This document shows, one piece after another, positions 33,980 through 42,919 of a stretch of DNA of 64,000 nucleotides. Position numbers and translations under genes: made by a program. Position 1 is the stretch's first letter. Every line of letters begins with the position of its first letter. This DNA comes from Burkholderia arboris. GTDB lineage: Bacteria; Pseudomonadota; Gammaproteobacteria; Burkholderiales; Burkholderiaceae. Under the pieces are notes generated by a model. The model was not told where the DNA came from and did not search any database. It saw nothing but the letters and a program-made list of their open reading frames with translations. The stretch is taken from positions 20,595 to 84,594 of the forward strand of contig NZ_CABVPX010000037.1 of the NCBI RefSeq assembly GCF_902499125.1, written 5' to 3'.

Positions 33980-35604
33980 CGAAGCACGGTTGTTGGGTGC
34001 TGGCGATCTGGGCCGGCGTGGCGGCGGCCGGAGCCGAAGCATCGTTGCCGCCGCTGCCGACTGCCTGGCCTGCAGGGTCGACGGAGGGGCCGGGTTTGCC
34101 GCTGCCGTCCGACGGCATGGCAACCGGTGCGGGAGACGCGGTATCGGATGAAGCCGGCCCGCCGCCGTTCGACTGGATCACCCGCGCGGCCCGTCAGGCG
34201 GAAGCCGCTGTGCCGGCCCCCGCGCTGGAGGGGCCGCCGATCCCGCTGGCGCCGCCGGCCCGGATGAGCGACGCCGCGGCGCGCCAACCGGGCGATGCGG
34301 ACGATGCGCGGCGGATCTCGCTGAATCTGCAGGGCGCCGGGCTCGCGGCCGCGTTCGACGCGTTCGCACGGTTCACGGGGCTCAATATCGTCGTCGGCGA
34401 GCAGGTGCGCGGCACGGTGACGTTACGTCTGAACAATGTGCGCTGGCGCGAGGCCTTCGACACGCTGCTCGACACACACGGGCTCGCGATGTCCCGGCGA
34501 GGTAACGTGATATGGGTCACACCGGCGGCCGATCTGGCCGCGCGCGAACGCGAGCGCTTCGAAATGCATGCGCGGGCCGCCGATCTGGAGCCGCTCGCGA
34601 GCCGGACGTTCGCGCTGCACTATCCGCGCGCGCAGGACGTGCAACGGCTGCTGGCCGGCGCGACCGGCCAGCGCCTGCTGTCGAAACGCGGCGCCGCGGC
34701 GGCTGATCCGCGCACGAACCTGCTGTTCGTCACCGATCTTGCGCCGCGCATCGCGCAGATCGCGGGTCTGATCGACGCGATCGACCGGCCGTCCCGTCAG
34801 GTCCGGATCGAGGCCCGCATCGTCGAGGGCGAGCAGGGCTTCTCGCGCAACCTCGGCGCTCGAGTCGCGCTGCGTGCGCAGGGGCGGCCGTCGTCGGGCG
34901 AGAGCGCCACGTTCACGGCCGACGCGCGCAACGCACTCGACCTGGCCGCGCGTCCGCTCGGCGGCTTCGACGCGGCGACCGCCGGCTTCACGCTGTTCGC
35001 CGCGCCGCTCAGCCGGGTACTCGACGTCGAATTGAGCGCGCTGGAGGCGCAGGGGCGGGGCCAGATCGTGTCGCGTCCGCGCGTGGTGACGGCCGACCGC
35101 GTCAAGGCCATCGTCGAGCAAGGCTCCGAGCTGCCGTATCAGGCGAAGGTGGGCAACGGCATGAGCGGCGTGCAGTTCCGCCGCGCGACGCTCAAGCTCG
35201 AGGTCGAGCCCCAGATCACGCCGGACGGCCGCGTGGTGCTCGATCTCGACGTGACGAAGGACAGCGTCGGCGAGCCGACCGCGGCCGGCCCCGCCATCCA
35301 TACGAAGCATGTCCAGACGCGCGTCGAGGTCGAGAATGGCGGGACGGTCGCGATCGGCGGCATCTATGAGCAACTGAACCGGAACGATGTGACGCGCGTG
35401 CCGCTCTTGGGCAAAATACCGTTTCTGGGCGCGCTTTTCCGGCACCGCGCGCAGCGCGACCAGCGCAACGAACTGGTCGTGTTCATCACGCCGACCGTCG
35501 TCGATGCGCGCTGCGATGCGCGCGGCGCGGGCGACGCGGACGCCGATAAAACGGGGCCGGAAGCCGCCGGCGCAGGCTCGACAAGGCAGCCGCTTTGCCA
35601 GTAA
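33976..35604 (+). CDS. pilQ: PilQ-like outer-membrane secretin
   Basis: It is 542 aa, short for PilQ (about 700). It lacks the N-terminal AMIN domains that bind peptidoglycan. After a signal peptide and a Pro-rich stretch comes an STN/N0 domain (about 115-190: ISLNLQGAGLAAAFDAFARFTGLNIVVGEQV), an N1 domain (about 205-280: RTFALHYPRAQDVQRLLA) and the secretin beta-barrel domain. The barrel domain has the family signature VPLLGKIPFLGALFR and ends ELVVFITPTVV. A hydrophilic tail of ~35 residues follows. It forms the exit pore for a type IV pilus or competence-type pseudopilus. Confidence 0.88.
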   Translation: MTKHGCWVLAIWAGVAAAGAEASLPPLPTAWPAGSTEGPGLPLPSDGMATGAGDAVSDEAGPPPFDWITRAARQAEAAVPAPALEGPPIPLAPPARMSDAAARQPGDADDARRISLNLQGAGLAAAFDAFARFTGLNIVVGEQVRGTVTLRLNNVRWREAFDTLLDTHGLAMSRRGNVIWVTPAADLAARERERFEMHARAADLEPLASRTFALHYPRAQDVQRLLAGATGQRLLSKRGAAAADPRTNLLFVTDLAPRIAQIAGLIDAIDRPSRQVRIEARIVEGEQGFSRNLGARVALRAQGRPSSGESATFTADARNALDLAARPLGGFDAATAGFTLFAAPLSRVLDVELSALEAQGRGQIVSRPRVVTADRVKAIVEQGSELPYQAKVGNGMSGVQFRRATLKLEVEPQITPDGRVVLDLDVTKDSVGEPTAAGPAIHTKHVQTRVEVENGGTVAIGGIYEQLNRNDVTRVPLLGKIPFLGALFRHRAQRDQRNELVVFITPTVVDARCDARGAGDADADKTGPEAAGAGSTRQPLCQ

Positions 35605-35644
35605 GCTGCGCCACACACCAGCAAGATTCAAGCAGAGGAAGCCG

Positions 35645-36199
35645 TTGCAAGCGCGGGACCCACATGCAAACGTATTTTTCGTCGGCCTTATGGGAGCGGG
35701 TAAGACCACCGTGGGCCGTGCGGTCGCGCGTCGTCTCGACAGGACGTTCTTCGACTCCGACCACGAAATCGAGGCCCGCACGGGCGCGCGCATTCCCGTG
35801 ATCTTCGAGATGGAGGGCGAGGCCGGGTTTCGCGATCGCGAAACGCAGGTGATCGCCGATCTCACGCAGCGCGAGAACATCGTGCTTGCGACGGGCGGTG
35901 GCGCGGTGCTGCGCCCGGAAAATCGCGACTGCCTGAAAAGCAACGGCATCGTCGTCTACCTGCGCGCCAATCCGCACGATCTGTGGCTGCGCACGCGCAA
36001 GGACAAGAACCGCCCGCTGCTGCAGACCGAAGATCCGAAGGGGCGTCTCGAAGCGCTGTACGAAGTGCGCGACCCGCTGTACCGCGAATGCGCGGATTTC
36101 GTCATCGAGACCGGCCGTCCGTCGGTCAACGGTCTCGTCAACATGGTGCTGATGCAACTCGAACTGGCGGGCGTCATCGCCAAGCCTCTACAAGCATGA
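35645..36199 (+). CDS. aroK: Shikimate kinase (TTG start)
   Basis: AroK phosphorylates shikimate at the 3-OH with ATP, the fifth step of chorismate synthesis. It is 184 aa from TTG 35645, preceded by AGAGGAA 4 nt away; homologues begin here with QARDPHANVFFVGLMG. An ATG at 35504 would add 47 residues overlapping pilQ and is rejected. The P-loop GLMGAGKTT, the DSDHEIE metal/shikimate motif, GFRDRE and the GGGAV shikimate-binding segment are all present. An ATGA overlap couples it to aroB. Confidence 0.95.
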   Translation: MQARDPHANVFFVGLMGAGKTTVGRAVARRLDRTFFDSDHEIEARTGARIPVIFEMEGEAGFRDRETQVIADLTQRENIVLATGGGAVLRPENRDCLKSNGIVVYLRANPHDLWLRTRKDKNRPLLQTEDPKGRLEALYEVRDPLYRECADFVIETGRPSVNGLVNMVLMQLELAGVIAKPLQA

Positions 36200-37275
36200 T
36201 TACTGTCAACGTCGATCTGGGCGACCGCGCCTATCCGATTCACATTGGTGCCGGCCTGATCGGCCGCACCGAGCTGTTCGCGCCTCACATCAAGGGTTCG
36301 TCCGTCACGATCGTCACGAACACGACGGTTGATCCGCTCTACGGCGACGCGTTGCGCGCGGCGCTCGCGCCGCTCGGCAAGCGCGTGTCGACGGTCGTGC
36401 TGCCGGATGGCGAGGCGTACAAGAACTGGGAAACGCTGAACCTGATCTTCGACGGCCTGCTGACCGATCACGCGGACCGCAAGACGACGCTCGTCGCGCT
36501 CGGCGGCGGCGTGGTCGGCGACATGACGGGCTTTGCCGCCGCGTGCTACATGCGCGGCGTGCCGTTCATCCAGGTGCCGACGACGCTGCTGTCGCAGGTC
36601 GATTCGTCGGTCGGCGGCAAGACGGGCATCAACCACCCGCTCGGCAAGAACATGATCGGCGCGTTCTACCAGCCGCAAGCCGTGATCGCGGACATCGGCG
36701 CGCTGACGACGCTGCCCGATCGCGAACTGGCGGCGGGCGTCGCCGAGATCATCAAGACCGGCGCGATCGCCGATGCGGCGTTCTTCGACTGGATCGAGGC
36801 GAACGTCGACGCGCTGAACCGTCGCGAGCCGGCGGCGCTCGCGCACGCGGTGAAGCGTTCGTGCGAGATCAAGGCGAGCGTCGTCGCGGCCGACGAGCGC
36901 GAAGGCGGCCTGCGCGCGATCCTGAATTTCGGCCACACGTTCGGCCACGCGATCGAGGCCGGGCTCGGCTACGGCGAGTGGCTGCATGGCGAGGCGGTCG
37001 GCTGCGGGATGGTGATGGCCGGCGACCTGTCGGTGCGGCTCGGGCTCTTCGACGAAGCATCGCGGCAGCGTCTCGACGCGGTGATCGCGGCTGCGCACCT
37101 GCCGACCCGAGCGCCCGCGCTCGGCGACGCGCGCTACATGGACTTGATGCGCGTCGACAAGAAAGCCGAGGCCGGCGCGATCAAATTCATCCTGTTGAAG
37201 CGATTCGGGGATACGCTGATCACGCAGGCGCCGGACGAAGCCGTATTCGCTACACTGGCGCAGACGACCCGCTAA
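36196..37275 (+). CDS. aroB: 3-dehydroquinate synthase
   Basis: AroB converts DAHP to 3-dehydroquinate (second step of the shikimate pathway), using NAD+ and Zn2+ or Co2+. It is 359 aa. NAD-binding tracts GGGVVGDMTGF and PTTLLSQVDSSVGGKTGIN are complete. Metal ligands are expected at the Glu in AAGVAEIIKTG and at His residues in NFGHTFGHAIE and WLHGEAVG. The start overlaps aroK. Confidence 0.97.
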   Translation: MITVNVDLGDRAYPIHIGAGLIGRTELFAPHIKGSSVTIVTNTTVDPLYGDALRAALAPLGKRVSTVVLPDGEAYKNWETLNLIFDGLLTDHADRKTTLVALGGGVVGDMTGFAAACYMRGVPFIQVPTTLLSQVDSSVGGKTGINHPLGKNMIGAFYQPQAVIADIGALTTLPDRELAAGVAEIIKTGAIADAAFFDWIEANVDALNRREPAALAHAVKRSCEIKASVVAADEREGGLRAILNFGHTFGHAIEAGLGYGEWLHGEAVGCGMVMAGDLSVRLGLFDEASRQRLDAVIAAAHLPTRAPALGDARYMDLMRVDKKAEAGAIKFILLKRFGDTLITQAPDEAVFATLAQTTR

Positions 37276-37316
37276 CGGCGGCCCGGATGCCCCGGCGCCC
37301 CTGACATGGAGGAGAC

Positions 37317-38525
37317 GTGAGCGAGACATCCAGCAGCACACTGCCCGAAGCCAGCCGCGCATCCGCTGCGCCGGTGGCCGAGCCGCCGACGCTGGCGGCG
37401 CTGGAAGCCCATCTCGCTCCGTACGCCGCACACGCGTCGCAGTCGCGCGGCCGCCGCCATCCGGAAACCCCGCCGGCGGCGCGCACCGAATTCCAGCGCG
37501 ACCGCGACCGCATCGTCCATTCGACCGCGTTCCGCCGCCTCGAATACAAGACGCAGGTCTTCGTCAATCACGAAGGCGACCTGTTCCGCACGCGCCTCAC
37601 GCACAGCCTCGAAGTCGCGCAGATCGCGCGCTCGGTCGCGCGCAACCTGCGGCTGAACGAGGATCTCGTCGAAGCGATCTCGCTCGCGCACGATCTCGGC
37701 CACACGCCGTTCGGCCATGCCGGGCAGGACGCGCTGAATGCGTGCATGCGAGACCACGGCGGCTTCGAGCACAACCTGCAGAGCCTGGCGGTCGTCGACG
37801 AGCTCGAGGAGCACTACGGCGCGTTCAACGGGCTGAACCTGTGCTTCGAGACGCGCGAAGGCATCCTGAAACATTGCTCGCGCGAGAATGCGCGCAAGCT
37901 CGGCGCGCTCGGCGAGCGCTTCCTGCAGGGCCACCAGCCGTCGCTCGAAGCGCAGCTCGCGAACATCGCCGACGAAATCGCGTACAACAACCACGACGTC
38001 GACGACGGCCTGCGTTCCGGCCTGATCACGATCGAGCAGCTCGCGGAAGTCGAGCTGTGGCAGCGTCACTACGAAGCGGCGCTCGCCGAATTCCCGCACC
38101 TCGAAGGCCGCCGGCTCGTGCACGAGACGGTGCGGCGCATCATCAACACGCTGATCGTCGACCTGATCGACGAAACCACGCGCCATCTCGCGCGCGTCGC
38201 GCCCGCGTCGCTTGACGACGTGCGCGCCGCGCCGCCGCTCGTGTCGCACAGCGAGACGGTCGCCGCACAGGCGGCCGCGCTCAAGCGCTTCCTCTTCAAG
38301 AACCTGTATCGCCACTACAAGGTGATGCGCATGGCGAGCAAGGCGCAGCGCGTCGTCACGGGGCTGTTCGACGCGTTCATCGACGATCCGCGCCTGCTGC
38401 CGCCGCCGTACCAGTCGGAAGACGCGGCACATCAGCCGCGTCTCGTCGCGCATTACATCGCCGGCATGACCGACCGCTTCGCGCTGAAGGAATATCAGCG
38501 CCTGTTCGTCATCAGCGACAACTGA
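37317..38525 (+). CDS. dgt: dGTP triphosphohydrolase-like HD-domain protein
   Basis: It belongs to the Dgt family, which splits dNTPs (often dGTP) into nucleoside and triphosphate. It is 402 aa. The HD signature is intact: TRLTHSLEVAQIARS, SLAHDLGHTPFGHAGQ and later EIAYNNHDVDDGL. The N-terminal ~45 residues are Ala/Pro-rich and not part of the domain. It starts with GTG 37317 behind an excellent ATGGAGGAGAC site. The aroK-aroB-dgt order is conserved in Burkholderiaceae. Substrate range cannot be inferred from sequence. Confidence 0.9.
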   Translation: MSETSSSTLPEASRASAAPVAEPPTLAALEAHLAPYAAHASQSRGRRHPETPPAARTEFQRDRDRIVHSTAFRRLEYKTQVFVNHEGDLFRTRLTHSLEVAQIARSVARNLRLNEDLVEAISLAHDLGHTPFGHAGQDALNACMRDHGGFEHNLQSLAVVDELEEHYGAFNGLNLCFETREGILKHCSRENARKLGALGERFLQGHQPSLEAQLANIADEIAYNNHDVDDGLRSGLITIEQLAEVELWQRHYEAALAEFPHLEGRRLVHETVRRIINTLIVDLIDETTRHLARVAPASLDDVRAAPPLVSHSETVAAQAAALKRFLFKNLYRHYKVMRMASKAQRVVTGLFDAFIDDPRLLPPPYQSEDAAHQPRLVAHYIAGMTDRFALKEYQRLFVISDN

Positions 38526-38545
38526 CTGTCACAAACGATCACTAG
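38526..38545 (+). promoter_or_regulatory. Possible Pho-box-like sequence upstream of ugpB
   Basis: CTGTCAC (38526-38532) AAA CGATCAC (38536-38542) resembles the PhoB box repeat (CTGTCAT, 11-bp period), but the period here is 10 bp and the second repeat matches only 5 of 7. ugp operons are PhoB-controlled in E. coli. It begins right after the dgt stop. Confidence 0.3.
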
Positions 38546-38615
38546 ACTTCGCCGGTTCAATGGCGACGGGAATGTTGCACACGCTGTTGGTAACGTTTTC
38601 ATAGGAGAAGGGTCG

Positions 38616-39950
38616 ATGAAGAAGAAGCCTGCGGGGACACTGGTTCGCTCGATCGCGCTCGGCGGCGCGCTGATGTTCGGGGTGCAGCACGTGGCGCTCG
38701 CCGCGACGGAAATTCAGTTCTGGCATGCGATGGAGGCCGCGCTCGGCGAGCGGGTCAATGCGATCGCCGACCAGTTCAACGCGTCGCAAAGCGACTACAA
38801 GATCGTGCCGGTCTTCAAGGGCACCTACGACCAGGCGCTCGCGGCCGGCATCGCCGCGTATCGCAGCGGTAACGCGCCGGCGATCCTCCAGGTGTACGAA
38901 GTCGGCACGGCCACGATGATGCAGGCGAAGAAGGCCGTCGTGCCGGTCTCCGACGTGTTCAAGCAGGCCGGCGTGCCGCTCGACGAAAAGGCGTTCGTGC
39001 CGACCATCGCGAGCTACTACAGCGACGCGAAGACGGGCCATCTCGTATCGATGCCGTTCAACAGCTCGACGCCGGTGCTGTACTACAACAAGGACGCGTT
39101 CAAGAAGGCCGGCCTCGATCCGAACCAGCCGCCGAAGACGTGGGCCGACGTGAAGGCCGATGCCGAGAAGCTGCGCAAGTCGGGGATGGCATGCGGCTTC
39201 ACGACCGGCTGGCAGGGCTGGATCCAGCTCGAGAACTACAGCGCGTGGCACGGGCTGCCGTTCGCGAGCCGCAACAACGGCTTCGACGGCACCGACGCCG
39301 TGCTCGAATTCAACAAGCCGCAGCAGATCGCGCACATCGCGTTCCTGCAGCAGATGGCGAAGGACGGCACGTTCACGTATGCGGGCCGCAAGGATGAAGC
39401 GTCGGCGAAGTTCTACAGCGGCGACTGCGGGATCATGACGACATCGTCGGGCGCGCTCGCGAACGTGCAGAAGTTCGCGAAGTTCAGCTACGGCACCGGG
39501 ATGATGCCGTACGACGCGAACGTGAAGGGCGCACCGCAGAACGCGATCATCGGCGGCGCGAGCCTGTGGGTGCTGGCCGGCAAGGATCCGGCGACCTACA
39601 AGGGCGTCGCGAAATTCCTCGCGTACCTCGCTTCGCCGGCGGTCGCCGCGAAGTGGCACCAGGACACGGGCTACCTGCCGGTCACGACCGCCGCGTACGA
39701 CCTGACGCGCCAGCAGGGCTACTACGCGAAGAACCCGAGCGCCGAAACGGCGATCAAGCAGATGCTGAACAAGCCGCCGCTGCCGTACACGAAGGGGCTG
39801 CGCCTGGGCAACATGCCGCAGATCCGCACGGTCGTCGACGAAGAGTTCGAACAGGTCTGGGCGCAGAAGAAGTCGCCGAAGGACGCGCTCGACTCGGCCG
39901 CGTCGCGCGGCGACGAACTGCTGCGCCGCTTCGAGAAGTCGGGCGGCTGA
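38616..39950 (+). CDS. ugpB: sn-glycerol-3-phosphate ABC transporter, periplasmic binding protein
   Basis: UgpB captures glycerol-3-phosphate and glycerophosphodiesters in the periplasm. It is 444 aa with a Sec signal (MKKKPAGTLVRSIALGGALMFGVQHVALAA). The fold is a group 1 solute-binding protein. Typical UgpB segments are EIQFWHAMEAALGERVN, MPFNSSTPVLYYNKDAFKKAGLD and GWQGWIQLENYSAWHGLPF. AGGAGAAGGG precedes the ATG. It is the first gene of ugpBAECQ. A GC-rich hairpin lies between it and ugpA, as is common after highly expressed binding-protein genes. Confidence 0.95.
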   Translation: MKKKPAGTLVRSIALGGALMFGVQHVALAATEIQFWHAMEAALGERVNAIADQFNASQSDYKIVPVFKGTYDQALAAGIAAYRSGNAPAILQVYEVGTATMMQAKKAVVPVSDVFKQAGVPLDEKAFVPTIASYYSDAKTGHLVSMPFNSSTPVLYYNKDAFKKAGLDPNQPPKTWADVKADAEKLRKSGMACGFTTGWQGWIQLENYSAWHGLPFASRNNGFDGTDAVLEFNKPQQIAHIAFLQQMAKDGTFTYAGRKDEASAKFYSGDCGIMTTSSGALANVQKFAKFSYGTGMMPYDANVKGAPQNAIIGGASLWVLAGKDPATYKGVAKFLAYLASPAVAAKWHQDTGYLPVTTAAYDLTRQQGYYAKNPSAETAIKQMLNKPPLPYTKGLRLGNMPQIRTVVDEEFEQVWAQKKSPKDALDSAASRGDELLRRFEKSGG

Positions 39951-39966
39951 GCGCGCGTCGCTTCGT

Positions 39967-40020
39967 GCCGCCGGCGGCGCCGCGCGTGAGCGCGTGCCGT
40001 CCGGCGGCGCGGTTTCCTTT
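39967..40020 (+). terminator. Intra-operon hairpin between ugpB and ugpA
   Basis: GCCGCCGG (39967-39974) / CCGGCGGC (40001-40008) encloses an inner CGCGC/GCGCG hairpin and is followed by GCGGTTTCCTTTCCG. It is probably a partial terminator or mRNA-stabilising structure that keeps UgpB in excess over the permease. Confidence 0.4.
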
Positions 40021-40046
40021 CCGTTTCGCCTGACCGGATCTCCGCG

Positions 40047-40931
40047 ATGCAATCCCGTTCCCGTTTCGGTACGAGCCTGGTGCCGTACCTGCTGATCGCG
40101 CCGCAGCTCGCGATCACGGCCGTGTTTTTCCTGTGGCCGGCCGGCGTCGCGCTGTGGCAGTCGACGCAGATGCAGGACGCGTTCGGCACGTCGAGCGAAT
40201 TCGTCGGCTTCGCGAACTTCTCGCACCTGTTCGCCGATCCGCTGTATCTCGATTCGTTCCGCACGACGCTCGTGTTCAGTTCGCTCGTCACGGTGAGCGG
40301 GCTCGTCGTGTCGTTGCTGCTCGCCGCGTGCGCCGATCGCGTGATCCGCGGCGCGCGCGTGTACCGCACGCTGCTGATCTGGCCGTATGCGGTCGCACCG
40401 ACGATCGCGGCCGTGCTGTGGGCGTTCCTGTTCAACCCCAGCATCGGCCTGATCACCTATGCGCTCGCGAAGAGCGGCATCGTGTGGAACCACGCGCTGA
40501 ACGGCGGGCAGGCGATGTTCCTGGTCGTGCTGGCGTCGGTGTGGAAGCAGGTGAGCTACAACTTCCTGTTCTTCTACGCGGGCCTGCAGGCGATCCCGCG
40601 CTCGCTGATCGAGGCGGCGGCGATCGACGGCGCCGGGCCGGTGCGGCGCTTCTTCAACATCGTGCTGCCGCTGCTGTCGCCGACGAGTTTCTTCCTGCTG
40701 GTCGTGAACCTCGTCTACGCGTTCTTCGACACCTTCCCGGTGATCGACGCGGCCACCGGCGGCGGCCCCGCGCAGAGCACGAAGACGCTGATCTACAAGA
40801 TCTTCGCGGAGGGCTTCCAGGGGCTCGACATCGGCAGTTCGGGCGCGCAGTCGGTCGTGCTGATGATCATCGTCGTCGGGCTCACGGTGATCCAGTTCCG
40901 CTTCGTCGAACGCAGGGTGCAATACGCATGA
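40047..40931 (+). CDS. ugpA: sn-glycerol-3-phosphate ABC transporter, permease UgpA
   Basis: An inner-membrane permease half of the UgpAE channel. It is 294 aa with six predicted helices, from LLIAPQLAITAVFFLWPAGVALW to VVLMIIVVGLTVIQF. The EAA loop contacting UgpC reads EAAAIDGAGPVRRFFNIVLPLLSP. The UgpA-type segment QSTKTLIYKIFAEGFQGLDIGSS is present near the C-terminus. It overlaps ugpE by 4 nt. Confidence 0.94.
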   Translation: MQSRSRFGTSLVPYLLIAPQLAITAVFFLWPAGVALWQSTQMQDAFGTSSEFVGFANFSHLFADPLYLDSFRTTLVFSSLVTVSGLVVSLLLAACADRVIRGARVYRTLLIWPYAVAPTIAAVLWAFLFNPSIGLITYALAKSGIVWNHALNGGQAMFLVVLASVWKQVSYNFLFFYAGLQAIPRSLIEAAAIDGAGPVRRFFNIVLPLLSPTSFFLLVVNLVYAFFDTFPVIDAATGGGPAQSTKTLIYKIFAEGFQGLDIGSSGAQSVVLMIIVVGLTVIQFRFVERRVQYA

Positions 40932-41773
40932 TCGAAAATCGCAAGGGCTTCGACCTGTTCTGCCACGCGGTGCTGATCGCGGGCGTCGTGCTGATCGTGT
41001 TCCCCGTCTACGTCGCGTTCTGCGCGGCGACGATGAACGCGCAGGAAGTGTTCACGGTGCCGCTGTCGCTCGTGCCGAGCACGCACCTGTTCGAGAACGT
41101 CGCGTACATCTGGGGGCACGGCAGCGGCGGTACGACGGCGCCGTTCGGCCGCCTGCTCGTGAACAGCTTCGCGATGGCGCTCGGCATCGCGGTCGGCAAG
41201 ATCGCGGTGTCGATCCTGTCCGCGTACGCGATCGTCTATTTCCGCTTCCCGTTCCGCAACACGGCGTTCTGGCTGATCTTCATCACGCTGATGCTGCCGG
41301 TGGAAGTGCGGATCTTTCCGACCGTGCAGGTCGTGTCGACGCTGCACCTGACGAACACGTACGCCGGGCTCACGATGCCGCTGATCGCGTCGGCGACCGC
41401 GACGTTCCTGTTCCGCCAGTTCTTCATGACGCTGCCCGACGAACTGATGGACGCCGCGCGCATCGACGGCGCGGGGCCGCTGCGTTTCTTCTGGGACGTC
41501 GTGCTGCCGCTGTCGAAGACGAGCATCGCGGCGCTGTTCGTGATCACGTTCATCTACGGCTGGAACCAGTATCTGTGGCCGATCCTGATCACGACGGAAG
41601 CGTCGCTGTCGACGGCGGTGGTGGGCATCAAGACGATGATCGCGAGCGGCGACGCCGCGACCGAATGGCAATACGTGATGGCGGCGACGCTGCTGGCGAT
41701 GATCCCGCCGCTCGTCGTCGTGCTGGCGATGCAGCGCTGGTTCGTGCGCGGCCTCGTCGATTCCGAGAAATGA
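40928..41773 (+). CDS. ugpE: sn-glycerol-3-phosphate ABC transporter, permease UgpE
   Basis: The second permease half. It is 281 aa from ATG 40928, whose overlap with the ugpA stop (ATGA) fixes the start. It has six helices. The EAA loop reads MDAARIDGAGPLRFFWDVVLPLSK. The segment GWNQYLWPILITTEASLSTAVVGIKTM is characteristic of UgpE/MalG-type permeases. It is followed after 32 nt by ugpC. Confidence 0.94.
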   Translation: MIENRKGFDLFCHAVLIAGVVLIVFPVYVAFCAATMNAQEVFTVPLSLVPSTHLFENVAYIWGHGSGGTTAPFGRLLVNSFAMALGIAVGKIAVSILSAYAIVYFRFPFRNTAFWLIFITLMLPVEVRIFPTVQVVSTLHLTNTYAGLTMPLIASATATFLFRQFFMTLPDELMDAARIDGAGPLRFFWDVVLPLSKTSIAALFVITFIYGWNQYLWPILITTEASLSTAVVGIKTMIASGDAATEWQYVMAATLLAMIPPLVVVLAMQRWFVRGLVDSEK

Positions 41774-41805
41774 ACCACGGACGGTAACCGGGAGAAGGAC
41801 CAGGT

Positions 41806-42891
41806 ATGGCTGCGCTGAGCTTGAAGGGCGTCAGGAAATCCTACGACGGCAAGCAGCACGTGCTGCATGGCATCGACGTGGAGATCGCGGACGGCGAATT
41901 CATCGTGCTGGTCGGCCCGTCGGGCTGCGGCAAGTCGACGTTGCTGCGGATGATCGCGGGGCTCGAGTCCGTGACGGACGGCGAGATCGCGATCGGCGAG
42001 CGCGTCGTCAATACGCTCGAGCCGAAGGATCGCGACATCGCGATGGTGTTCCAGAACTATGCGTTGTACCCGCACATGACGGTCGCGCAGAACATGGGCT
42101 ACGGGTTGAAGATCCGCGGAATCGAACGCGCGACGATCGATTCGCGGGTGGCCGCGGCCGCGAAGATCCTCGAACTGGAGCCGCTGCTCGCGCGGCGGCC
42201 GCGCGAGCTGTCGGGCGGCCAGCGGCAGCGCGTCGCGATGGGGCGTGCGATCGTGCGCGAGCCGTCGGTGTTCCTGTTCGACGAACCGTTGTCGAACCTC
42301 GACGCGAAGCTGCGCGTGCAGATGCGGCTCGAGATCCAGCGGCTGCATGCCCGGCTCGGGACAACGAGCGTCTACGTGACGCACGACCAGATCGAGGCGA
42401 TGACGCTCGCGCAACGCGTGATCGTGATGAACCGCGGCTACGCGGAGCAGATCGGCGCGCCGGTCGACGTGTACGAGAAGCCGGCGACGGTGTTCGTCGC
42501 GGGCTTCATCGGCTCGCCGGCGATGAACCTGATGAACGGCCGGCTGTCGGAAGACGGCACGACCTTCACGGTCGCGGGCGGCGGCCCCGCGCTGCCGGTC
42601 GCCGGCGCGCCCGGCATCGGCACGGAGATCGCCACCGGGCGCGACTGGGTGCTCGGCGTGCGTCCCGAGCACATGACGCCGCAGCCGGGCGTCGCGCAGG
42701 CGACGCTGCCGGTCGACTCGTGCGAGCTGCTGGGCGCGGACAACCTCGCGCACGGCCGCTGGGGCGATCACGACGTCGCGGTGCGCCTGCCGCACGCGGA
42801 CCGTCCTGCGCGCGGCACGGGGCTGGCGGCCGCACTGCCCGCGCACCGGCTGCATTTCTTCGATCCCGAAACCGGCAAGCGTGCCGGCTGA
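41806..42891 (+). CDS. ugpC: sn-glycerol-3-phosphate ABC transporter, ATPase UgpC
   Basis: The ATP-hydrolysing subunit of the Ugp importer. It is 361 aa, MalK-like. Walker A is GPSGCGKST (about 38-46), the Q-loop is VFQNYALYPHMTV, the ABC signature is LSGGQRQR, Walker B is VFLFDEPLSNLD and the switch His is in VYVTHDQIEAM. The C-terminal TOBE/regulatory domain (about 240-361) is present. An interaction with phosphate-dependent regulation is known for MalK-like paralogues but is not shown here. Confidence 0.95.
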   Translation: MAALSLKGVRKSYDGKQHVLHGIDVEIADGEFIVLVGPSGCGKSTLLRMIAGLESVTDGEIAIGERVVNTLEPKDRDIAMVFQNYALYPHMTVAQNMGYGLKIRGIERATIDSRVAAAAKILELEPLLARRPRELSGGQRQRVAMGRAIVREPSVFLFDEPLSNLDAKLRVQMRLEIQRLHARLGTTSVYVTHDQIEAMTLAQRVIVMNRGYAEQIGAPVDVYEKPATVFVAGFIGSPAMNLMNGRLSEDGTTFTVAGGGPALPVAGAPGIGTEIATGRDWVLGVRPEHMTPQPGVAQATLPVDSCELLGADNLAHGRWGDHDVAVRLPHADRPARGTGLAAALPAHRLHFFDPETGKRAG

Positions 42892-42919
42892 CCCTGTTGT
42901 ACTTGCCGAGAGACCGACG

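Noticed and set aside
33106..35604. An 832-codon frame running through pilO into pilQ
   Set aside because: Its first ~290 codons are an out-of-frame, Arg-rich reading of pilO. PilQ begins at ATG 33976 with a signal peptide.
35504..35644. Longer shikimate kinase starting at 35504
   Set aside because: It would overlap pilQ by 100 nt. The TTG at 35645 has a better ribosome site and matches the family start.
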